From Acidobacteriota bacterium (lineage in GTDB: Bacteria > Acidobacteriota > Vicinamibacteria > Vicinamibacterales > UBA2999), in contig JADZCN010000083.1 in NCBI GenBank assembly GCA_020851565.1, positions 1 to 47,704 on the forward strand: a stretch of DNA of 47,704 bases, read 5' to 3'. The notes under the pieces were generated by a model, which saw nothing but the letters and a program-made list of their open reading frames with translations, made no database searches and was not told where the DNA came from. The stretch's first letter is position 1. Each line of letters opens with the position of its first letter. The position numbers and the translations under genes were made by a program. This document shows positions 16,416 through 25,067 of this stretch, one piece after another.

Positions 16416-18029
16416 GTGCGCTCGAACGACTTCTTCAACTACTCCCTGCGGATGGCCTTCGCCGCCGTCCTCCTGGTCCTGGCCGCTTCGTCTGCTGCAC
16501 TTGCCCAGACGACCGTGACGGCGACCTGGGATCGCAACACCGACAGTTACACGGCCGGGTATCGCGTGTATTACGGCACCTCGCCCGGCAACTACCAGTG
16601 GAGCGTGGACGCCGGCAACCAGGTGAGTGCGCCCATCAGCGTCTCGACCGGCTACACGTACTACTTCGTCGTGCGCGCGTACAACTCGTCGTACGAGTAC
16701 GGGCCGCCATCGAACGAGGCGACCATCAACCTGGCGCCCGCACCGGCGCCAGCCCCGACGGCGTCGTTCTCGGCGACGCTCCAGTCGACGAACACGGCGC
16801 TGCTCACGTGGTCCACCGCCAACGCGACGACGGTGACGATCAACGGGCAGTCCGTCGCCACCTCCGGGTCGACCACGGTGCCCATCACGCAGACGACGAC
16901 GTACACGCTGGTGGCGACGGGTTCCGGTGGCTCGGTGACGCGCACGGCGACGGTCAGCGTCACGGCGCCAGCACCCGCGCCCGCGCCGACGGCATCGCTC
17001 ACGGCCACGCTGCAGTCCGCCAACACGGCGCTGGTCACCTGGTCGACGACGAACGCGACGTCGGCCTCCATCAACGGCCAGTCGGTGGCGCTGTCCGGTT
17101 CCACCTCCGTCACTGTGGGCCAGACGACGACGTTCACGCTGACGGCCACTGGCCCGGGCGGGACGGTCACAAAGAGCGCGACGGTCACCATCTCGAACAC
17201 CGCCCCTGGCAATCCAAGCGGGATGGCGGCGACCGTGTCGCGGAACCGCGTCACCCTTTCGTGGCGCCCGCCGACGACGGGTGGCGCGCCGGCGGACTAT
17301 CGCCTGAACGTCGCCACGTATTCGGGCGGCACCAACGTCACCAACGCGCTGAACGTGGGCAACGTGCTGTCGGTGGCGGGCGACCTGCCGCGAGGCCGGT
17401 ACTACGCGCGGGTGCGGGCCGCCAACGGTACCGGCCTGAGTGGCTACTCCAACGAGGTGGCCTTCCGCGTCGGGCGGTGGCTGCGGACGCCGAGCGGCTT
17501 CCGTGTCACCTGGCAGGGCACCACGGCGACGCTGTCCTGGACCGCCCCGGCTGCGGACGCCACCGAGGACGTGCCGACGAACTATGTGCTCGAGGCCGGC
17601 ACGGCGCCCGGGCTGAGCAACGTCGCCGCGGTCTCGGTGGGCAACACGACGTCGTTCAGCACGGACATCACGAGCGGCACCTACTACGTCCGCGTGAAGG
17701 CGGTGAACGACCTGGGCGAGTCGGACCCGACCGAAGACCTGGAGCTGCGCGCGCCGGGATCACCGAATGCGCCGACCTACTTCATGGCTTCGGGCCAGGG
17801 CTCGCAGGTGGACCTGCGCTGGACGGCGCCCTCGGGCGGATCGGCCCCGACGGACTACGTCATCGAGGCCGGCAGCGCGCCTGGCCTGGCCGACCTCGCA
17901 GTCCTGCGAGTGGGCAACGTCACGCGGTTCTCGACGCAGGCGCCTCCGGGAACCTACTACGTCCGAGTCCGAGGGGTGAACGCCGCCGGCGTCGGGGCGG
18001 CCTCGAACGAGGTGGTCGTCCGCCGGTAG
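16416..18029 (+). CDS. Secreted fibronectin type III / Ig-like repeat protein 1
   Basis: A 537-residue exported protein. A GTG start at 16416 is chosen: AAGGGGA lies five bases upstream and it gives a classical signal peptide (about residues 1-30, ending AALA/Q). One Fn3-like domain (VTATWDRNTDSYTAGYRVYYG) is followed by two near-identical 77-residue Ig-like modules separated by Pro-Ala strings, then three Fn3 domains with the repeated TYYVRV(R/K)xVN pattern. It probably acts as a cell-surface or secreted adhesive or carbohydrate-binding scaffold. It stands next to a paralogue at 18199-19491 and is followed by a strong hairpin terminator. No enzymatic domain is present. Confidence 0.82.
   Translation: MRSNDFFNYSLRMAFAAVLLVLAASSAALAQTTVTATWDRNTDSYTAGYRVYYGTSPGNYQWSVDAGNQVSAPISVSTGYTYYFVVRAYNSSYEYGPPSNEATINLAPAPAPAPTASFSATLQSTNTALLTWSTANATTVTINGQSVATSGSTTVPITQTTTYTLVATGSGGSVTRTATVSVTAPAPAPAPTASLTATLQSANTALVTWSTTNATSASINGQSVALSGSTSVTVGQTTTFTLTATGPGGTVTKSATVTISNTAPGNPSGMAATVSRNRVTLSWRPPTTGGAPADYRLNVATYSGGTNVTNALNVGNVLSVAGDLPRGRYYARVRAANGTGLSGYSNEVAFRVGRWLRTPSGFRVTWQGTTATLSWTAPAADATEDVPTNYVLEAGTAPGLSNVAAVSVGNTTSFSTDITSGTYYVRVKAVNDLGESDPTEDLELRAPGSPNAPTYFMASGQGSQVDLRWTAPSGGSAPTDYVIEAGSAPGLADLAVLRVGNVTRFSTQAPPGTYYVRVRGVNAAGVGAASNEVVVRR
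16748..17209. repeat. Tandem 231-bp duplication inside Fn3 gene 1
   Basis: Two successive units (about 16748-16978 and 16979-17209) encode the same 77-residue Ig-like module. Matching landmarks, such as ccgacgg at 16755 and 16986, are exactly 231 bp apart. DNA similarity is high, which points to a recent in-frame duplication. Confidence 0.75.
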
Positions 18030-18058
18030 GCGAGCCGTCCATCAGGTCTTGCAAAGGG

Positions 18059-18092
18059 CAGGGGGCCCGCAGCGCAGCGGGCCCCCTGTTCT
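18059..18092 (+). terminator. Strong hairpin after Fn3 gene 1
   Basis: A perfect 12-bp stem, cagggggcccgc (18059-18070) pairing with gcgggccccctg (18077-18088), closes a 6-nt loop. The T-rich tail is short (ttctcg), so termination strength is uncertain, but its place 30 bp after the stop fits a terminator. Confidence 0.65.
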
Positions 18093-18117
18093 CGTTGGTG
18101 CGGAGGACCGACAACCG

Positions 18118-18156
18118 TGTAAGTTTGCGCGCCGCGGGCAAGAGTTACATGGCCGT
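18118..18156. promoter_or_regulatory. TGTAA/TTACA dyad upstream of the second Fn3 gene
   Basis: tgtaa (18118-18122) and ttaca (18145-18149) flank a GC-rich core and are followed by tggccgt, closely matching the end of the site at 16165-16201. Arm spacing differs (22 versus 17 bp), so the match may be partial. Confidence 0.3.
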
Positions 18157-18198
18157 TTCGGAGAGTTGGGGCCTTAGTCTGCCACGGACAGACTTGAT

Positions 18199-19491
18199 AT
18201 GACATCGCAAGGGAGACTTTTCTCGCGATTTCTGGCGCGACTCTCGCATTGCGCCGACAATAGGCTTCCTCGAAACAGAATGCTTTCAGCCGCCGGACTT
18301 GTTCCGACAATCGACTCGTGTCGCCACAAGGCCGTCTGGGGTCGCGGTCCTCGCCGCTTCGTCGCGAGGATCCTCCCGGTGTTTCTCCTGCTGGTCGCGG
18401 CCTCCGCCGAGGCACAGGTCCGCGTGACCGCAGAGTGGGACCCCAACACCGATCCCTACACCGCGGGATACCGGCTCTCGATTGGCACCTCGCCTGGCAT
18501 CTACGTGGCGGAAGTGGATGCCGGGGCCCAGCCGCGCGTCCCCCTCAACCTTCCTCCCGGGAACACCTACTACTTGGTGGTCCGCGCGTACAACGCCGCG
18601 GGCCAGTTCGGGCCGCCGTCGAGCGAGGTGGTGTTCGACCTGTCCGCGCCGTCGGCGCCGGGCGCGCCCACCGATTTCAGCTCCAGCATCTCCGGGTCGC
18701 GCGCGACGCTCACCTGGAACCCTCCGACGTCGGGCGGCAGCGCCTCGCAGTACCTCCTCTACGTCGGCAGCGCTCCAGGCGCGGCGAACATCGTGAACGG
18801 GTTCGGCCTGGGCAACGTGCAGACCGTGGCCGGGGACCTGCCGCAGGGCCAGTACTACGCCCGGCTGCAGGCCGCCAACGCCTTCGGTGTCGGGCCGTTC
18901 TCTCCCGAGATCGCGTTCCAGATCAACAGCGGGTACCGGCCGCTCAGTCCCACGAACCTCTCCGCCGACTGGTCGGGCACGATGGCCACGCTGTCGTGGC
19001 TGGCGCCGACCTCGGCCACCGCCGCCGACATCCCCAGCTCGTACGTCGTCGAGGCGGGCACCTCGCGCGGCGCGAGCAACATCGCGAGCTTCAACGTCGG
19101 CAACGTCACGAGGTACTCGGTGGACGTTCCCCCGGGGACCTACTTCGTGCGTGTGCGGGGGGTCAATGCCCTGGGCATCTCCGACCCGTCCAACGAGATC
19201 ACGCTCGATGGACGCGGCGGTGCGGCGCCCCCGAACCCGCACAGCCTCTCGGCGTCGGGCTCGGGCTCGACGATCACCCTGCGGTGGATTGCGCCCGCAG
19301 GCAGCACCCATACCGGCTTCGTCATCGAAGCTGGCAGCGCCCCCGGGCGCTCGGATCTCGCCTCGCTGCCCGTCGGCAACGCCACGAGCTTCACGACGAG
19401 CGCTCCGCCGGGCCTCTACTACGTGCGCGTTCGCGCCGTGAACAGCCGCGGCACCAGCGGCCCCTCGAACGAGCTCCGCATCAGGCGCTGA
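18199..19491 (+). CDS. Secreted fibronectin type III repeat protein 2
   Basis: A 430-residue paralogue of the preceding Fn3 protein, built from four Fn3-like domains. The first (VTAEWDPNTDPYTAGYRLSIG) matches the first domain of its neighbour closely; the last three share TYFVRVRGVN/YYVRVRAVN strands. The hydrophobic export segment is at about residues 54-73 (ILPVFLLLVAASAEA), leaving an unusually long N-terminal region if ATG 18199 is used. ATG at 18280 is an alternative, and neither has a clear ribosome binding site. The two genes look like a tandem duplication followed by domain loss or gain. The gene is convergent with the cupin gene, with a four-base gap. Confidence 0.8.
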   Translation: MTSQGRLFSRFLARLSHCADNRLPRNRMLSAAGLVPTIDSCRHKAVWGRGPRRFVARILPVFLLLVAASAEAQVRVTAEWDPNTDPYTAGYRLSIGTSPGIYVAEVDAGAQPRVPLNLPPGNTYYLVVRAYNAAGQFGPPSSEVVFDLSAPSAPGAPTDFSSSISGSRATLTWNPPTSGGSASQYLLYVGSAPGAANIVNGFGLGNVQTVAGDLPQGQYYARLQAANAFGVGPFSPEIAFQINSGYRPLSPTNLSADWSGTMATLSWLAPTSATAADIPSSYVVEAGTSRGASNIASFNVGNVTRYSVDVPPGTYFVRVRGVNALGISDPSNEITLDGRGGAAPPNPHSLSASGSGSTITLRWIAPAGSTHTGFVIEAGSAPGRSDLASLPVGNATSFTTSAPPGLYYVRVRAVNSRGTSGPSNELRIRR

Positions 19492-19495
19492 CCGC

Positions 19496-20425
19496 TCACG
19501 GCTTCGCCGGCGGCAGGACGAGCGTGTTGCCCACGTACTCCGTGATCGAAAGACGGCACGAGGGATCCGGTCCCGTGTAGCGCGTCGCGTGCCACGTCCC
19601 GGCGGGAACGTAGACGACATCGCCTTCGCTGGCGACGAACGGCTCCTGCCCCTCGAGCGCGTAGCGGATCTTGCCGGCGAACACGAGCCAGAACTCCGCG
19701 CTCTCCGCGTGGAAGTGCCCCTTGTCCGCCGGATCCAGCGGCGGCAGGTTCTTCTCGTGGCCGTAGAGCACGAGCATCTCCGACTTGTCGTCACGCACGA
19801 AGCGCCCGCCCGCGTACTTCGGGTTCTTCGCGCCCTCTTCGTGGATGTTCAGGTGCGGTCGATTGAACTCGTCGTAGCGGCCCGGCGTGCGGTTGATGGT
19901 GGCCCGCACCCACTGCATGCCGGGCGGTGGCGGTGGCGGCTCGACGTCCTGCGGATACACGGTCTTCACCTTTGCGACGTTGACGATGAAGCGGAGGCTC
20001 GGCGTGGTGCCGATGGTCTCGAGCGAGTAGATGGTCTGGCGCGGGATGTTGACGAGCGAGCCGCGCGCGGCGGTGAAGGGGGGCTGTCCCTCGATCTCCA
20101 CGCGCACCTCGCCCTTGACGACGGCAAACCACTCGCGCGTGTCGGGATGGAAACGCCGTTCCACCTCGACGCCTGGAGCGGCCGACACGTATTCCGCGGT
20201 GAGCCGCCCATCGTCCACGAGCAGCTCGCGCCAGTTCGGCTGGCCGCGGTGCGCGGCTTCGAGGTCCGAGAGCTTCACCCAGGGCCGCTGGGGAGGTGTG
20301 TAGCCGGCAAGCTCCACCGGCTTGGGCGCCCAGACCATGGTGGGCACGCGGTCCTGGGCCGCGGCCGGGACGTGCGCGAGGAGAACGACGAGGGCAATGC
20401 CAGCCGTCGCAATGGTGCGAACCAC
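19496..20425 (-). CDS. Exported double-cupin protein
   Basis: A 309-residue protein with a signal peptide (cleavage near AAA/QD, about residue 23) and two cupin-like beta-barrels. The first covers about residues 85-160 (RRFHPDTREWFAVVKGEV, then GSLVNIPRQTIYSLE). The second covers about 225-300 (GHFHAESAEFWLVFAGKI, EGDVVYVPAGTWHATRY) and keeps the His/Glu metal-ligand pattern. An extracytoplasmic metal-binding dioxygenase, isomerase or sensor role is possible; the substrate is unknown. GTG at 20425 is the start, with a TAGAAT box 18 bases upstream. A second, single-cupin gene is divergently transcribed. Confidence 0.8.
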   Translation of the reverse strand: MVRTIATAGIALVVLLAHVPAAAQDRVPTMVWAPKPVELAGYTPPQRPWVKLSDLEAAHRGQPNWRELLVDDGRLTAEYVSAAPGVEVERRFHPDTREWFAVVKGEVRVEIEGQPPFTAARGSLVNIPRQTIYSLETIGTTPSLRFIVNVAKVKTVYPQDVEPPPPPPGMQWVRATINRTPGRYDEFNRPHLNIHEEGAKNPKYAGGRFVRDDKSEMLVLYGHEKNLPPLDPADKGHFHAESAEFWLVFAGKIRYALEGQEPFVASEGDVVYVPAGTWHATRYTGPDPSCRLSITEYVGNTLVLPPAKP

Positions 20426-20443
20426 GTGTGACCCCCGGGGCGC

Positions 20444-20449
20444 ATTCTA
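20444..20449 (-). promoter_or_regulatory. -10 box of the double-cupin gene
   Basis: TAGAAT on the - strand, giving a predicted leader of about 12 bases before the GTG at 20425. On the opposite strand TACAAT (20492-20497) could serve the divergent single-cupin gene. Neither has a clear -35 element. Confidence 0.4.
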
Positions 20450-20558
20450 GCGCCTCGTCCGAGCCGAGTGGTCACGCGGCGGGTGGTCAACTACAATCGG
20501 CGAGCTCGTGGAGCGCCCGTGGGGCGCCGCCGTGGTGGCTGGAGACAAGGAGAGGCGC

Positions 20559-21044
20559 ATGGTGACGGTTCGACGCGTGCGGGCGGCGATGCAGGCCGGG
20601 ATGTTCACGCTCGTCGCGACGGTGTCGTGGGCGCAGGCGGTGGCGGGCCCCGAGAAGGCCCGGCCCGTGCAAGGTGACCCGGGCATCTCGTCGATGGTGG
20701 TGCTGGATCGGCCCGAGTTCCGCATCCTCCGCGACTACGCGGAGCCAGGGGCGACGCGGCGGATGCACGCGCACACCGACGCCACCTACCACGTGTTCGT
20801 GCTCGTCACGGGCCGTCTGCGGCTGACCATCGAGGGCGAAAGCCCGGTGGAGGTCAACCCGGGCGAGGCGCTCTCCCTGAAAGGCGGTGTCCGCCACACC
20901 TTCGTCAACATCGGGACCGTGACCTCGACGATCGTCGAGGTGTTCGGCAAGAGCGCGGCGGCCGCCGGAGATGCGGAGGCGTGGGTTGCCCTGGCGCCGG
21001 CGCTTGCGGCGACGCCCGTCCCAGCCGCCGGCTCGCGCCGGTAA
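20559..21044 (+). CDS. Exported single-domain cupin protein
   Basis: A 161-residue protein with a predicted signal peptide (hydrophobic core around residues 12-26, ending VSWAQA) and one cupin_2 barrel: MHAHTDATYHVFVLVTGRLRLT supplies the His-x-His metal ligands, and NPGEALSLKGGVRHTFVN the final His. The start at ATG 20559 is preferred because AAGGAG lies directly upstream; a GTG at 20508 is also in frame. It is divergent from the double-cupin gene and followed 92 bp later by the exported methyltransferase. Substrate unknown. Confidence 0.8.
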   Translation: MVTVRRVRAAMQAGMFTLVATVSWAQAVAGPEKARPVQGDPGISSMVVLDRPEFRILRDYAEPGATRRMHAHTDATYHVFVLVTGRLRLTIEGESPVEVNPGEALSLKGGVRHTFVNIGTVTSTIVEVFGKSAAAAGDAEAWVALAPALAATPVPAAGSRR

Positions 21045-21136
21045 GCGCGAGCCCCTGGCGTGTCGTTTATCATCCGAGCGTGCACTTCCTTCTGTCCGGC
21101 GGCCGCAGAGCCGCGTTGAACCCTGGAGACATCGCT

Positions 21137-21940
21137 ATGAGCCATCATCCGGCGCTTCGTTCGCTGCTGTTCCTCCTGAGCCTGTCGGTCGCCGCCGCCG
21201 CGAGCGCGCAGACCCAGGCCCCGGCCAAGCCGTTCGAGCCCACGGTGGGGCAGGCGGGCAAGGACGTGGTGTGGGTGCCCACGCCGCAGGCGCTCGTGGA
21301 CAGGATGCTGAACATGGCGAAGGTGACGAAGGACGACTTCGTCATGGACCTGGGGTCGGGCGACGGCCGCACGGTGATCACGGCGGCCAAGCGCGGCGCG
21401 CGGGCGCTCGGCATCGAATACAACCCGGACATGGTGGAACTGGCGCGGCGCAACGCCGCCAAGGAAGGCGTGTCGGAGCGCGCCACGTTCGAGCGGGGCG
21501 ACCTGTTCGAGGCGGACCTCTCGAAGGCACAGGTGATCACGATGTTCCTGCTGCCGTCGATCAACATGAAGCTGCGGCCCAAGCTCCTCGACCTGAAGCC
21601 GGGCACGCGCATCGTCTCCAACTCGTTCACGATGGAGGACTGGACGGCTGACGAGACCGGCAACGTCACGGAGGACTGCACGAGCTGGTGCACGGCGCTG
21701 CTGTGGATCGTGCCGGCGAAGGTGGCGGGCTCGTGGCAGATGCCCCAGGGCGAGCTGAAGCTGACGCAGCAGTTCCAGATGCTGCAGGGCACCCTCGGCG
21801 GCGCGACCATCAGCGACGCGCGCCTGCGGGGCGAGGAGATTACCTTCAGTGCGGGCGGCGTGAAGTTCACCGGCACGGTGTCGGGCAACACGATGAAGGG
21901 GACATCGAGCAGCGGGGCGTGGAGCGCGACGCGAAAGTGA
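21137..21940 (+). CDS. Signal-peptide-bearing class I SAM-dependent methyltransferase
   Basis: A 267-residue protein with a clear signal peptide (about residues 1-24, ending AAASA/QTQ). It then has a Rossmann methyltransferase domain: motif I VMDLGSGDGRTVI (Asp71-Gly77), the acidic ribose-binding segment GIEYNPDM, and FLLPSINMKLRPKLLDLKPG. The DLGSGDGR plus late P..N motif resembles the FAM173/ATPSCKMT lysine-methyltransferase branch. A beta-rich C-terminal part follows (about 180-267). ATG 21137 has GGAGA upstream; an in-frame GTG at 21080 next to a TATCAT box would add 19 residues. Export of a SAM enzyme is puzzling because SAM is cytoplasmic. Confidence 0.82.
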   Translation: MSHHPALRSLLFLLSLSVAAAASAQTQAPAKPFEPTVGQAGKDVVWVPTPQALVDRMLNMAKVTKDDFVMDLGSGDGRTVITAAKRGARALGIEYNPDMVELARRNAAKEGVSERATFERGDLFEADLSKAQVITMFLLPSINMKLRPKLLDLKPGTRIVSNSFTMEDWTADETGNVTEDCTSWCTALLWIVPAKVAGSWQMPQGELKLTQQFQMLQGTLGGATISDARLRGEEITFSAGGVKFTGTVSGNTMKGTSSSGAWSATRK

Positions 21941-22005
21941 GGACGCAGATGGCGCAGATAGCGCAGATGGCGCAGGGCCGCAGACGGCGCAGATGACGCA
22001 GATGA
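21941..22005. repeat. GCAGAT tandem tract after the methyltransferase gene
   Basis: Six to seven units of the form gcgcagatg/gcgcagata start immediately after the TGA stop codon. Third member of the GCAGAT family in the window. Confidence 0.8.
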
Positions 22006-22127
22006 GGTCCGTCGCCAGATGCACTAGTTTGCGCATCTCAGCACACATTGTTGAATGACTTTATGAGACACCATTGACGTTCAAGGAAGTCTTTGTGTAG
22101 CATTCGAATCGTCGCGAGGACATTCGG

Positions 22128-22493
22128 ATGCTCACAGAGACCACCGCCCTGAACGCAGCCCTGGACCTGACCGGTGACCGCCGGGAGTCGGAACGGGTGC
22201 CCGGCCCGTTCGACGCCTGGCGGGTGGGCTCGCTCGAGACGCCGGTTCGCATCTACAACTTGAGCGCTGGTGGCTGCTTCGTGCACGCGATGCACGAGCA
22301 GGAGCGCGGTGTCATCGTCCGGTTGAAGCTGGACCTGCCCGGTGCCGGGCGAGTGGAATTGAAGGCGGAGACGCTCTACCGGCGGCCCGGGTTCGGCTTC
22401 GCCGTGCGGTTCATCGATGTCCCCGCGGACACCGCCGGGCGACTCGAACGCGGCCTGGTGGCGCTCCAGCGCAAGGCTCCCAGAGCTTCCTGA
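22128..22493 (+). CDS. PilZ-domain protein
   Basis: A 121-residue single-domain protein. Both c-di-GMP-binding motifs are present: RxxxR (Arg19-Arg23 in RRESER) and NLSAGG (44-49). The domain ends with the GFAVRFIDV strand typical of PilZ. It probably binds c-di-GMP in the cytoplasm and acts on motility, polysaccharide or another envelope process. ATG 22128 is preceded by GAGGA, and TAGCAT at 22098-22103 is a possible -10 box. A hairpin terminator follows at 22528. Confidence 0.88.
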   Translation: MLTETTALNAALDLTGDRRESERVPGPFDAWRVGSLETPVRIYNLSAGGCFVHAMHEQERGVIVRLKLDLPGAGRVELKAETLYRRPGFGFAVRFIDVPADTAGRLERGLVALQRKAPRAS

Positions 22494-22527
22494 GATCACG
22501 CCGGCTCCCCCCGGCCTTCCCCCCAGC

Positions 22528-22581
22528 AACACCCGCGGCCGCGACCCCGGACCTGTCCGAGTGCGCGGCCGCTGGTGTTTT
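22528..22581 (+). terminator. Rho-independent-type terminator after the PilZ gene
   Basis: aacacc plus cgcggccgcg pairs with cgcggccgc plus ggtgttt, with one bulged base; the loop has its own small hairpin. The run ends in gtgtttt. It also lies between convergent genes, so it may serve the M48 protease transcript too. Confidence 0.6.
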
Positions 22582-22640
22582 CGCCCGCGCGCTCAGCAGT
22601 TCGTAGTCAGGCCGATGCGGCCCCTGCTCACTGCGGGCTG

Positions 22641-24059
22641 CTAGCGGTCGTTCAAGCGGATCGACTGGCCGACGCGATTGAACGCGGCCTCGTAGGTGCC
22701 GGCTTCGCGCTCGGGGACGACGGTGAGGTAGTAGAAGAGATTGCCGTCGGCGAGGAACGTGGTGTAAACCGCGACGCGCTCGTTGCCGCCCACCGCTGAG
22801 CGGCCGACCAGGGGCGTCCCGATGGCGGTGCGATTCGAGAGGCGCGTGGCCTGCGAATCACCGGCGACGCGCATCTCGGGGTTGCCCTGGAGAAACGCCT
22901 GCACGAGCGTGCTCGTGGCCTGGCGGAGATCGCGTGAGGACGCGCGCGCCACGCCGAGCTCCACGCCGTGGGTCAGGACGGTCTGGCCGCGCGACTCACC
23001 GTAGCCGTTCTGCGGCACGAACTTGACCGAGTTGTTCGAGGACACCGCGGTCCAGTTGCTGGGGACGCTCACCTGGAACAGCTGTCCACCGCGTGCGGTG
23101 CGGTACTGGCGTGAAGGTGCGGGGACGGCCTCGCCAATCCTCCCGACCGACGCCGGCGCCCCGCCGCCACTCGAGCCGCCACCCTCACGACCCATGTCGG
23201 CCATGGACTTCGCGGGGGGCAGCGTGTCGAAGCGCCGCTTCGTCGAGGCGAAGCCGTTGCTGTCCGGTCGCGGTCCAATCTCGAGTTTGCTGGCCTCGTC
23301 TGCGATGTACCGCGAGCGGTTGCCGGGATTCGGGTGGCTGCTCAGCCACTGCGGCGGCGTGCCGTTGGCCTGCTTCTGGATGGTCTCGAACATGCGCCCG
23401 AGGTCCCGCGGATCGTATCCGGCGCGCGCCATGATCTGCGCGCCGAGCAGGTCGGCCTGCTTCTCGTACTCGCGGCTGTACTTGAGCAGCCATGTGCCGA
23501 GGCCGAACTGCGACCCCTGCGAGATGGCTTCGCCCCAGCCGCCGCCGATGACCGCGCCCGCGATGGCGCCGGCCAGCGCGCCCAGCTGGAAGCCCTGGGC
23601 CTTGGTGGCGTTGGCCGTCCCGTGGCGGAGCAGCACGTGCGCGAGCTCGTGGGCCATCACGCCGACGACCTCCCCTTCACCGGACGCCGCCATGAACATG
23701 CCGCGGTTGACGAACATCGGCCCGCCGGGAAGCGCGAACGCGTTGATCTCCTTCAAGTTCACCGGCGTGAACGAGTACTCGAAGGCGGGGTGCTTCAGGT
23801 TGGCGGGAGAGGCCGCGATGAGGCGCCGCCCGAGCTCGTCGAGATAGCCATCGATCTGGCGGTCGTCGATGATCGGGTACTCCCGGCGCACTTCCGCGGC
23901 GGCCTCGCGGCCGATCTGCACGTCCTGCTCGGGAGTGTACTTGTTCTTCGGCGGGGTCACCTGCGTCTGGGCAGAGACCGCGACAGTGCACAACACGGCG
24001 GCCATCCACGTCACGGCGCGGCGTCCGGATCGAGCGAACACACGAGGTTGGGTAGCCAT
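22641..24059 (-). CDS. Exported M48-family metalloprotease
   Basis: A 472-residue zinc peptidase of the BepA/YfgC-like M48 group. A signal peptide (about residues 1-30, VAVSA/QTQ) is followed by the catalytic domain with HELAH (137-141) and the downstream Glu ligand in YEKQADLLGAQIM (about Glu199). The typical hydrophobic glycine-rich helix (AGAIAGAVIGGGWG) follows the active site. The last 170 residues are a poorly conserved Ser/Pro linker and a beta-rich domain. It probably works in the periplasm on misfolded outer-membrane proteins. ATG 24059 has GAAGGA just upstream and a TACAAT box at 24079-24084. Divergent from the glycine-zipper gene. Confidence 0.9.
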   Translation of the reverse strand: MATQPRVFARSGRRAVTWMAAVLCTVAVSAQTQVTPPKNKYTPEQDVQIGREAAAEVRREYPIIDDRQIDGYLDELGRRLIAASPANLKHPAFEYSFTPVNLKEINAFALPGGPMFVNRGMFMAASGEGEVVGVMAHELAHVLLRHGTANATKAQGFQLGALAGAIAGAVIGGGWGEAISQGSQFGLGTWLLKYSREYEKQADLLGAQIMARAGYDPRDLGRMFETIQKQANGTPPQWLSSHPNPGNRSRYIADEASKLEIGPRPDSNGFASTKRRFDTLPPAKSMADMGREGGGSSGGGAPASVGRIGEAVPAPSRQYRTARGGQLFQVSVPSNWTAVSSNNSVKFVPQNGYGESRGQTVLTHGVELGVARASSRDLRQATSTLVQAFLQGNPEMRVAGDSQATRLSNRTAIGTPLVGRSAVGGNERVAVYTTFLADGNLFYYLTVVPEREAGTYEAAFNRVGQSIRLNDR

Positions 24060-24078
24060 GTCCTTCGCCTCTGCACAG

Positions 24079-24084
24079 ATTGTA
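24079..24084 (-). promoter_or_regulatory. -10 box of the M48 protease gene
   Basis: TACAAT on the - strand, about 19 bases before the ATG at 24059, giving a leader of roughly 13 bases that still contains the GAAGGA ribosome binding site. No convincing -35. Confidence 0.4.
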
Positions 24085-24157
24085 CCCGCTGAAAAGGCCG
24101 GCACGATGCTTGCTCAGCGGGTGTAATGTGGGCTTGATCCGTCCCTGGGGGTGCGAC

Positions 24158-24979
24158 ATGAAGTTCGTTTGGACATTGATGGGAATTCTCTTACTCACCG
24201 GTGCCACCAGCTGGGCACAGGGCAGCGCCGATCTCTCCAGCCTGGAGCGGAAGCTGACCGATGCCGAATCGGCGTTCTCACGCGTCGAGAGGACAGTATC
24301 GTCCTCCGACCGCGCCAGCCTCGAGCGTGATCTCCGCGACCTGCAGGACGAGCTCGCGTACTTCCGCGTGAAGAGCCGGCGGGGCGAGTCGATCAGCGAT
24401 CGCGACCGCCGTGACCTGTCGGACAGGCTCGACGCCTACGTGCGCCGCGCCAACGGCTTCACGCGCGCGGGGCAGGAGGGCCGCGCCATCGCGGTCGGCA
24501 CCGAACTGGACGTGCGGCTGCAAACACCCCTCAACTCCGGGACCGCCAAGGTCGAGGACCGGGTCGAGGCGACGACGATGGTGCACCTCTACCAGGGTGA
24601 CGACCTGCTGGTGCCGGCCGGATCGGTGCTGACCGGGTACGTGGCGGCCGTCGACCCCGCGTCGCGCAGCGATCGCAAGGGCAGCCTGAGCATCAACTTC
24701 ACGAGGCTCACCGTGTCGGGTCGCACCTACGACGCGAAGATTCTCGTGACGCAGGCGCTCGAGAGCGAGGGCTTGAAGGGCGAGGTCGGGCGGATCGGCG
24801 CGGGCTCTGCGGTGGGCGCCATCCTCGGCGGCATCCTCGGCGGCGTGAAGGGCGCCATCACGGGCATCCTCGTCGGCGGCGGCGGCGTGCTCGTGGCGAC
24901 CGAAGGCAAGGACGTGGACCTGCCGTCGGGGACCGTCCTGCGCGTGCGGTTCGACTCGAGCGTCGCGCTGGACAAGTAG
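24158..24979 (+). CDS. Exported coiled-coil / glycine-zipper protein with a TrbI-like segment
   Basis: A 273-residue protein: signal peptide (about residues 1-20, SWAQ), an acidic and basic coiled-coil region (about 25-105) and a beta segment (about 118-210; GTELDVRLQTPLNSGTAKVE, VPAGSVLTGYVAAVD) resembling the C-terminal fold of TrbI/VirB10-like or LysM-associated envelope proteins. A glycine-zipper stretch follows (about 221-255; GAILGGILGGVKGAITG), then a final beta strand. The glycine-rich helix could insert in or line a membrane. No catalytic motif. ATG 24158 is chosen for the signal peptide. Role unknown, but an envelope protein is likely. Confidence 0.7.
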   Translation: MKFVWTLMGILLLTGATSWAQGSADLSSLERKLTDAESAFSRVERTVSSSDRASLERDLRDLQDELAYFRVKSRRGESISDRDRRDLSDRLDAYVRRANGFTRAGQEGRAIAVGTELDVRLQTPLNSGTAKVEDRVEATTMVHLYQGDDLLVPAGSVLTGYVAAVDPASRSDRKGSLSINFTRLTVSGRTYDAKILVTQALESEGLKGEVGRIGAGSAVGAILGGILGGVKGAITGILVGGGGVLVATEGKDVDLPSGTVLRVRFDSSVALDK

Positions 24980-25067
24980 GCGCGGCGTTGCCGCGCAGGC
25001 GGTGCGTTCGCGCCGTGGGGGCGCCTTCACGGCGCGTCAGCGCCGCCCACGCGGCGAAGCCGCGCCC

